64,000 bases of DNA, from positions 6,014,001 through 6,078,000 of the forward strand of contig ML058337.1 in NCBI GenBank assembly GCA_003013855.2, read 5' to 3'. The position numbers were made by a program, and so were the translations under genes. The stretch's first letter is position 1, and every line of letters begins with the position of its first letter. Below, piece by piece: positions 56,399-64,000 of the stretch. The notes under the pieces are model-generated. The model made no database searches. It saw nothing but the letters and a program-made list of their open reading frames with translations, and was not told the DNA's origin. The DNA is from Liriodendron chinense (Eukaryota > Streptophyta > Magnoliopsida > Magnoliales > Magnoliaceae).

Positions 56399-59300
56399 TT
56401 ACCTGTTTCTTCTTCCTTGATGCAGCAGGTCCGTCTTGAGTCTTTGGTCTTCGTCTTCATTAAGTTCAACCGACACTAGACTCACTGACCTAAGTAATTG
56501 ACAAACAAGGTGCGCTAGTGTGCCACAGAAAAGTACACTAACAATCTTAAGTCGTGAGGGTAGTTGCACCTGGTAGGAGACCTTGCCAACCCTCTTAGTG
56601 ATAAGGAATGGTCCTTCGTACTTCCTTACTAACCCCTTATCTACCTTCCTTAACTTCTTGGACCATTGTGGTAGAAGCTTCATCATCAACTTATCCCCCA
56701 TGTTGCTCCAACAATTGTTTCATCTTATTTGCCCATTTCTTCATGCATCTAGTGGCCTAGTCGAGGTAGCGGAGTGCCAAGTCCGCTTTCTCTTGCCAAC
56801 CCTCAGAAAACTGATAGGAAGCAGGGTTTCTCCCAATGTACTCAGCCACAAGTATATGTGGAGTAAGCAACTGTCCCATTGAGAGCTCACTCCTTTTAGA
56901 TCGTAGAAGAATTCAGCCACATCAAGCAACTTGGCTCAATTCTTGTGGTGGCACTTACGAAGAGCTGGAGCACATTTACACGCTCAAATCATCCATTTGT
57001 CTAGGGGTCAAAGTTCATAGAAAAGTGGAGATCGGAGAGCAACATCTTGAACAGCTCAGTCCCAAATCGCCCAATGACCATGGATCCCAAACAATGACGA
57101 TACTCCCAAATAGTTCATTACATTCTTCAAGAATAAGCGCATTGCTTTTTCCATCATGCAATCCATGGGTTTAGCAATTAATGTAGCATACATCAAGAAA
57201 CAATCCACCACAATCATGATCACCCACACACTTCCAGCTTATGCAGAGATAAAGCTGGACTCACTGGAATAGGCAAGGACTCTAACAGACCTCATTGGAA
57301 TAGGCAAGGACGCACGGGAATAGGCAAGGACTCTAACAGACCTCCCAACCAACGTTTAGAATATCGATATTGCTACATGCATCGATGATTGGGGATAAAT
57401 AAACATGTATAGGTATCAGCGACACTTGGAAAAATATCAGTATGAGGAAAACATTGGGGAAACATTAAGAAAGAGGTGAATTTTTCAATGGAACTTCAGG
57501 ATATGTTAAAAGACACATGTTTACACATGTAGTAATCAAAATATTGCAAAAAACAAGTATACATAATAAGATTCCATTTTATAGGGGCCTAACCATGTGT
57601 TATCGAAAAATCAGTATAAAACAAATATATAAAATTTATAGCCAATCAATAGATTGGCCAATAATCATTAATAAAATTTCCACATTAATTAACATTTAAC
57701 AATGAAGAACACATATTTTCCAATACAAAATAGAAAATTAGGATTTCTCCATTTTCACATAAGTGCTAATTTTTTCGCCAAAAATCCATATCAATGCATA
57801 AGAATCATGCATAAACATGGATTTCAATTGCAATTCATGCTGACATTTGGAAGAAAAACAAATTTGAAGTTTCTATGGATTTTTCGTCCCCTTTGAATTC
57901 CTCCTCGTCTTCATTTCGAGTCAAGATTTCTCTCCAAAACCAAACTTTGATTCAATAAAAACCAAGAGTATCAAAATCATCTATAGAACAAAATTCCAAA
58001 AAAAAAAAAAAAAAACCCCAAAAATGGAGATTTTTGGATTTTTGGAAATTTTCTCAATTTGCACCTATTTACAAATGTTTCCCTAGTTTCGGGGATATTA
58101 TCGCTCTCATCGAGGATATCTTCGATGGTATCGCCAATGCCAAGGAGCTTTTATAAGGAATTCTTCTCAAAGTATCACCGGTATCAATAACATCCGCTGA
58201 TATTTGGAAATTTTTACACTTTTAGCATTTTCAATATCGCCGACCTAGTGATATCGATAATATCTACAATATTATCAATACAATCACTGCTATTTGGAAC
58301 ACTGCTCCCAACTATTACGGATTAACCTTACACTGTTGACACGCAAGAGAAGTCCATGCATAGGCCTCCACATCATTCCTCATGTTTGGCCAAAGAAAGC
58401 CAATTCCAACAACGCAAGTGTGTGATGCTGCCATGGGTGCCTTGCCCAGCATGTGTCATGACACTCTTTCATTATTTCCTTCCTTATATTTCCCCAGCTT
58501 GGCACATAGATGCAATCACCCTTCTTGTACGGTAAACCATCTCTCCCTAGAATCGTTATGTTCTTCCCTCTTGTGCCAAGTCTAGTAGACTCTTGGACAT
58601 AGTCTTGATGTAGGCCTTCCATGATCTTCTCCAAGAGGATTCCTTCTAGTCAGCTCACCGTAGCTAACTCCTCCATTGAAGCAAACTCCTTCCTACTTAG
58701 TGTGTCCACCACTCGGTTAGTCCATCCTGGCTTATATCTAAACTCTATAGTCAAACTCGACCAAGAAGTCTTGCCATCACGCCTACTTACCTTCTTCTGT
58801 GTCTGGAACACGTGGTAATGTTATCCATCTTCGCCACGAATTTATACCCCAATAGGTAATGTCTCCATGTCCTAAAGCTACATTGCAAGTCGTCATCTCT
58901 TTTCTTCTGCACTGTGTATCACCTCTAAGTGTCATTTACTTTCTGATTTTCATAAGCAATGGGGTGTCCCTCCTGCATGAGAACACCCCCAATGGCAAAG
59001 TCTGATAAATCAGTGTGCAGTTTATAGGGTTTATGGTTATCCGTTAGGCTCAACAACCTCGCCTCTTTTAAGTCTTCGAAGGCATGTTGGCACTCTTCCG
59101 TACAAAACCAACTTGAACTCTTCTTCAGCAAGTCTGTTAAGGGTGCCACCCACCCCAAGTAGTCCTTAATAAAGACCAAAAGTAATTCATCGAGCCAAGA
59201 AATGATCACCAATCTATCACATTTGTGAGAGGATCCCAATGTTGCAATATGGCCTTCACCTTCATTTTATCAATCCACAATGTGCCACACCATATCTTCT

Positions 59301-59406
59301 GACCCAAGAAGATTATTTTTGTTTGGGCAAATGAACACTTCTCCCTCTTTATGTACCTCATCCTCGGCTTGTCTCCCTCAGCATTGTGCACTTGATAGTA
59401 CCTCAT
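56399..59406 (-). mobile_element. Decayed Ty3 pol region, minus strand, split by a hAT element
   Basis: Read from high to low coordinates: RT end (59406-59206, K-R-E-K-C-S-F-A-Q), RNase H (59239-58925, D-Y-L-G-W-V-A-P-L-T-D-L-L-K-K ... G-G-V-L-M-Q-E-G-H-P-I-A), integrase zinc-binding region (58634-58380, E-C-H-D-T-C-W-A-R-H-P), integrase core (~57300-56741, M-I-V-V-D-C-F) and integrase C-terminus (56701-56399, L-R-K-V-D-K-G-L-V-R-K-Y-E-G-P-F). Stops and frameshifts are throughout. Gag, protease and the RT core are missing, and no LTRs could be paired. Confidence 0.8.
57350..58303. mobile_element. Non-autonomous hAT element (954 bp) inside Ty3 integrase
   Basis: Ends are CAACGTTTAGAATATC and, from the right, CAGTGTTCCAAATAGC, with a perfect 8-bp duplication CTCCCAAC (57342-57349, 58304-58311). 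The interior is AT-rich with 'atatcgataatatc'-type motifs near its right end and has no transposase. Removing it restores the order of the integrase remnant. Confidence 0.88.
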
Positions 59407-59419
59407 TTGTTGTTATGTA

Positions 59420-60040
59420 AAGGAAATAATCACCCCCGTTACGCGATATGGGGGTGAAATGAATTGGTCCATTATGAAAAGGGGGTGGGGGGAGGGATGT
59501 ACTAGTACTAGTCAATACTGCCCAATACACCCCATATCAGCCCATAAATGGCTCATTATGAAAGCTTTTACATCTATTATTTGCGACGTCAATCAAAAGT
59601 AATCCTAGCCATAGGATTTTTCAGTCTTTGGATTTTATTACATCTAGATGGGGATTCATGATTAACATAAAATCTAAATTTCTGAAAGAGTTTATGTTTC
59701 CCTTGCCTTCCAAAATTCCGAAAAATGTGCAGTGTCATGCGCTGCCAAAGTATCAAAAACTCCCTTCTCTGTTAAAAATAAAAGTAATCCAGTCCAAGCT
59801 GGTCCAGCCACCCGTTCCAGGTTTCTAAAACACTGATATCGAGCGATCACTCCCATTTTGCCGATGGAAAGCAGAATGCATCACAAAACCATCCAAATGT
59901 ATAGAAATTCATGCCCCTAACAAAGCTCAAAGCCATTATATCCAACACATACAGTCTTTAATCTTTGTACCCTTTTACAATGGCAATTTCAGATAATAAC
60001 AGAAAACGAAAATAGAACAAGAGAAAGAAAAAGAAAAAGC

Positions 60041-60071
<31 letters not shown>

Positions 60072-60125
60072 GAAGCAAGCTCTTATCTTTCGACCGGAAC
60101 GTCTAGAACAGCTGTTTTACGCAGC
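59420..60125. other. Gene-free stretch
   Basis: It begins with 'cacccccgttacgcgatatg', MITE-like text without a paired end. The remainder is anonymous sequence up to the GA repeat. No gene is seen. Confidence 0.35.
60041..60066 (+). repeat. (GA)n microsatellite
   Basis: About 13 GA units within a purine-rich stretch. Confidence 0.9.
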
Positions 60126-60129
60126 ACCG

Positions 60130-60490
60130 AAGCTCTGTGGGGCCCACCATGTTTTATATGTATGTCCACTCCGCCCATCAGGTGAGAACCATTGTTTTAA
60201 TCGTACATACAAAAAATCTAGCCCGATAAAAAACTCTGATGGGCCACACCAACGGTAACAATGTAAAACTGCTACATGCTATTTTTTGTATTTTCAGTTC
60301 ATTCACTGTAGCTCCACACCCAAACCGATGGTTTGTATCCTATCTCCATTGTTCCCTCCGGTGGGGCCCACCTGAGTTGTGTATCCATCAGATTTTTTGC
60401 CCTGGGTCCTAGAATCGAGGATGGAACCTGATGACAGGACTAAGGAGTGGATTTTACATATACTACATGGTGGGGCCCACAAGGTTGAGG
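60130..60490. mobile_element. Foldback-type element, divergent copy
   Basis: Begins 'tgtggggcccaccatgtttt' and ends 'acatggtggggcccacaag', which are near-complementary. The middle has 'tctccattgttccctccgg'. It is more diverged from the other copies and its borders are estimated. Confidence 0.5.
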
Positions 60491-60821
60491 TGTTGTAGAG
60501 GATTCCGGTCCCTTATCTTTCTAGTTCTGATGTGGGTGATGAAAGAGAGACAGAGAGAGGATTCAGGTACCTAGTTGTATAGTTCAGATGTGAAGGTTCT
60601 CCATGAAGAGCTCTCTCTCAACCTTCTTCCTTCCTTCCTCTTCGGATTCTGAAAGCTTGTTTCTCTCCGTCTGTCTTTTGAAAGGGATAGAGAGATGAAA
60701 GCCCACCGAGCTCTGCTTTCGAAACCCTGCCGCTGCTGCTGCTGCTGCTGCTGCGTTGAGCTAGAAATGCAAGGCAAAAGGGTTTTTCATACTCTGGCAG
60801 AGTGAGATGGTTGATATGCGG
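60491..60821. other. Spacer with CTG repeat
   Basis: No gene is seen. A (GCT)7 run lies near 60733-60753. The minus-strand frame through it only reads a Gln/Ser tract. Confidence 0.4.
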
Positions 60822-61303
60822 GCACGGCTTGGGTGGATCCCTATGTGTGGGGCCAGTGTAATGTATGTGCCTTACATCCATGCCGTCCATCCATTTCGAC
60901 AGATCATTTTAGGGTATGATTTCAAAAACGAAGCAACTTCAAGTCTCAGGTGGACCACACCGGAGGAAACGGTGGCGATTGACCATTAAAAACTTCCAGT
61001 GAGCCACAAAAGCTCTGCATCAAGCTGATATTTGTGTGGTCCCTTGTGGTCCCTTCATCCAGATGTTTTGACCTTATTAACAGGTTTGGATGGCAAATAA
61101 ACATTCCATTGGCCTCTAAGAAGTTTTTAATGGTAAGTGTTCAGTCACCACTATTTCCGGTGGTGTGGTTCACCTAAGATTTTTATCTACTTCATTTTAG
61201 CATTATGCCTTAAAATGAGCTTTCAAAAAGGATGGACGGCTTAGATGTAGAGCACATAAATCGCGGTGGGCCACGGTCAGAGGTCCACCGAAGGCACGCC
61301 CGC
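60822..61303. mobile_element. Foldback element, copy 4 (clearest)
   Basis: The left arm 60822-60996 and right arm ~61116-61303 are reverse complements. For example 'aggtggaccacaccggagg' pairs with 'ccggtggtgtggttcacct', 'attttagggtatgat' with 'gccttaaaatgag', and 'ccgtccatccat' with 'ggatggacgg'. The ~120-bp spacer contains 'catcaagctgatatttgtg' and 'ggatggcaaataaacattcc', shared with other copies. No open frame. Confidence 0.8.
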
Positions 61304-61539
61304 AGGCGCTGACAAATTATACACGTGGCGTACAACGTAACTCAATTTAAACAGTCAGGTCAGGTGGTGGTTCAGATTTGTGTACGGTCCAACTTGAGCT
61401 GTCAAGTTGTCCATCAATCAAAGGCAAGGATTGAGCTAGCGCATGCGGTTTCTTGGTGACGCGAGTAGATTAGCTGTTACCCTACCTCTAACCGTGTGGG
61501 GCTCAACTCGATGGTTTTTTTTTTTTTTTTTTTCCTTTG
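61304..61539. other. Spacer between foldback elements
   Basis: No gene or repeat is recognised. A T run of about 20 bases lies at 61515-61534, next to the following element. Confidence 0.4.
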
Positions 61540-61870
61540 GGTGTCCACGTTTTCCATCTAGTTTTTTTCCAAATATTAAGAAGATTAAGTGGACCATAAC
61601 ATTAAAAAAAATGATAAATGGCCATTAAAATCTTTTTGCAAATTATATAAGTTTTGTATCAAGTTGATCTTTGTATTTTCCCTTCATCTAAGTCTTCTTA
61701 ACATTATCAATCAATTTGATGGCAAATGAACATTGCGAAAACTTACGATGGGCCATTTGGAATTTTTAATGGCGGGGCGATCTCCTTAACTTTTGGGATC
61801 AGGTCCTAAAATGAACTAGAGAAATGGATGGATAGCATAGATATACAATACATCATCAAGGTGGGCCCCA
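61540..61870. mobile_element. Foldback element, copy 5, shortened
   Basis: The left arm ('aagtggaccataacatt', 'ggccattaaaatc') and right arm ('ggaatttttaatggc', 'gtcctaaaatgaact', 'aaggtgggccccac') are complementary. The middle 'atcaagttgatctttgta' matches the other copies. The arms are shorter and more worn. Confidence 0.65.
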
Positions 61871-62255
61871 CTGATAAGGGTAACACACCTACTAAGTTGT
61901 TAGCCGGGTAACACCTAATCCACTCCCTGGAGTGATATGTGTGAGTGGATGCAGGTTTTAATGACGACAAATGAGAGGGCAATTGAGACCATTGTGGATG
62001 GACCACGGCCAAAAATCTCCTCCTCGAAGCAATTGTGACATTCCTGGTCATGACATGTAAATAGACGGCTAAAAACAATAAAAGACATACAACAACGATC
62101 CAAATTCAAGTGAAAGAAAGATCCAAAGATTGAGGTTTGGGTTTTTGGAGGCATGATCAAGCCAAAGTGTAATTTGATAGATTAATAATCCAGATCATCA
62201 AAACATGGACTCGTTTAGATCCTTATAAGGGTCGATCCAGAGGGGGGAGTAGGGG

Positions 62256-62760
62256 ATTAGGTAGTCCCCGTGTCCACCTGAGGTGGGTGAGACCCTAACT
62301 ATGGGGCTCATAGTGATGTATGTGCCTTAAATCCACATTGTCCAAAAAAAAAAAAATTTGACGGCTCATTTTAGGATGATCCCATAAATGAAGCTGACTC
62401 AAATCTTAGGTGGACCATATCCCAGGAAACAATCGCAATTGAATTCCCAACATTAAAAACTTCATAGATTCCATGATATTTTTATTTGCCATCCAACCTG
62501 TTGATAAGGTCACAAACACCTAAATGAAGAGACCACATAAATATTATCTTGATCTAAAGCTTTTGTAGCCCACGAGAAGTTTATAATGGTCAATCACCAT
62601 TGTTTCTTGTACTATAGTCCATTTGGGATTTGGATATGCTTCATTTTTTTTTTTTATAATGCCCCAAAATGAGTTTTTAACATGGATGCATGACGTGGAT
62701 GTAGTCACATGCATCACAGTGGGCCCCACAGTCAGGGGTCCCAGCCACCTCGGTGGATCT
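62256..62760. mobile_element. Foldback element, copy 6
   Basis: The left arm has 'cttaggtggaccatatcccagg' split by mutations, 'cattttaggatgatccc' and 'attaaaaacttc'. The right arm has 'gaagtttataatggt', 'aatgccccaaaatgag' and 'cacagtgggccccac'. The outer 'gtccccgtgtccacctgagg' pairs loosely with 'gtcccagccacctcgg'. No coding capacity. Confidence 0.75.
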
Positions 62761-62769
62761 GGGATCCAC

Positions 62770-64000
62770 TAAAGTCACACCCAATCTAAAGAGAGTTGCT
62801 AACCGGAAAAATAATCAAGTCTTAACCAGTGATTTGGAACATCATCATCTGAGGTCCAGTGAATTGGAACGTCCATCATCTGAGGTCCATTTTAAACTGT
62901 CCATCCCTCTTACCAAACTCGGAAGGACGAATAGGGATAGGACATGTGGCATTGCATAGAGGCAGTGCAGCACGAATGCAAGCAATGGATTTTTTGGAAC
63001 AGCGAATAGTGGTAGGATATTGGAACACATCATCCAAAGGAAGAGCAGCCGAGGCAAACGTTGGAGAGTTTGAGTTATTGCAAGAAGATGAAGGGTCTCA
63101 GGAGTTTCAACAATTATAACAGGTCGAAATGAAGAAGGGATCTAGATGATTCTCCTTCGCCATAGGAAATCTATAAATAGGAGATGAAATCAACAGAGAA
63201 ATGGGTCTCACATCAATCAAACAAACAAACTTTATTTATCCCTTCTTTAATCTTAGTCATAATCTAGGAGTAGTCGTAATCGCTCGTCCACGCTCGCTGG
63301 ACAAACTTAGTTGTAATTGCTGGTCCATACCCGTTGGACAATCTATTACAATACAATTAGTTCTCTTTCTGCAGAATTATTTGTTCGACAGTCGATCTAC
63401 TCAACCGTCTGTCACTGTTATCGGTTCTATATCTAGAAAAAGTCATTTCTAGTGAAAGGCAAGGCACGACCCATTTTCGAAGGACGAACCATACCCTCCG
63501 TCAATCGCATAATCGCTTGAAACTTATTATCGAGTGGCTGGATAGGCAACTGACCTTTTCAGGCTTTGGTCGTATACGGTCAAGCGTGATGTATCTGCCT
63601 ATTTCGACGCTTAGGGTCGAAGTTGAACCGATTGGAATTGAGCCACACAGTTGATTATGGCACACTCGCGCGCACATCACACACATGCTGGAGGCATTAA
63701 TCCAATCGAGGACCAACACTTACCGATCACTTTTATCTTATTTATCAAGTCAGTTTGAGCATTGACTTAAAAGTAAACTGCCCATGTAATACTCCAAAAA
63801 TTTTAACACTCGTGTAGGTACACAAGTGTATATCTTAGTGCACACCCCAATTCAAATATGTGATTTTAGGAAAATGACACGTGGATTTTTAACCTTGTAC
63901 ACACACTTGGACCCTTATAGCGACCTCAAAGATCTAATATATCCTCTTAAACTCATCCTTTCATAAAATCAACTGTTAAACTAAGTACTCATAACTAGAG
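62770..64000. other. Gene-free end of window
   Basis: No gene is recognised. A TATA-like 'tctataaatagg' at 63170-63181, followed by short leader-like text and 'tcgtccacgctcgctggac' phrases, could be part of a Copia-type LTR. Frames at 62753-63119 are open but match nothing I know. Confidence 0.35.

Noticed and set aside
60571..60890. Frames with a Gln or Ser tract near 60740
   Set aside because: A (GCT)n microsatellite in anonymous sequence. No domain on either side.
62859..63119. 86-codon frame ending E-F-E-L-L-Q-E-D-E
   Set aside because: Looks protein-like but no family is recognised and no splice context is visible. Left as unannotated.
1..64000. CRISPR arrays, prokaryotic operons, phage or defence genes
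   Set aside because: No regular repeat-spacer array, no ribosome-binding-site-linked gene strings. All recognisable content is plant nuclear.

Overview
The window is plant nuclear DNA. It contains one recognisable, apparently intact host gene, and almost everything else is transposable elements and their debris. The abundant 'gtgggccccac' / 'gtggaccacac' foldback repeats resemble sequences I associate with magnoliid genomes. That lineage guess rests on memory, not on a search.

The host gene lies on the minus strand and encodes a chloroplast CPP1-like (J-like, DUF3353) protein. I could join four coding exons (35188-35037, 34908-34805, 24113-23669, 23207-23057) with canonical GT/AG sites and matching phases into a 283-residue reading frame. 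Intron 2 is about 10.7 kb. It holds a decayed Ty3-type retrotransposon (24494-30553, TSD CAAAG), a LINE tail (30720-30872) and a solo LTR (32721-33675, TSD GAATA).

Layout. 1-5.3 kb: gene-free, one foldback element. 5.3-7.4 kb: Harbinger-like element carrying a 1.5 kb minisatellite. 7.5-12.2 kb: small DNA elements. 12.17-13.50 kb: solo LTR (TSD ACAAG). 14.96-22.2 kb: broken L1-type LINE with a duplicated ORF1 and, replacing most of its reverse transcriptase, an LTR-like scrap, a chloroplast petB fragment and a 24-G run. 22.3-22.7 kb: hAT-like MITE. 23-35 kb: the CPP1-like gene. 36.7-38.5 kb: long inverted-repeat element. 38.741-49.710 kb: an apparent giant solo LTR (TSD AATAA) split by a young Ty3 chromovirus (41366-48412, TSD CATTT). 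50.0-51.2 kb: solo LTR on the minus strand with a hAT MITE at its edge. 51.8-53.0 kb: hAT-like element with a LINE inside. 53.1-59.4 kb: decayed Ty3 pieces on the minus strand, one split by a 954 bp hAT element (TSD CTCCCAAC). 60.1-62.8 kb: cluster of four foldback elements.

A recurring theme is a family of four LTRs (12170, 32721, 41366/47540, 51231 minus) whose first ~100 bp encode the same basic peptide pattern. In the full element the pol frame runs ~120 nt into the 3' LTR. I saw no tRNA, rRNA, CRISPR or prokaryotic-type system.
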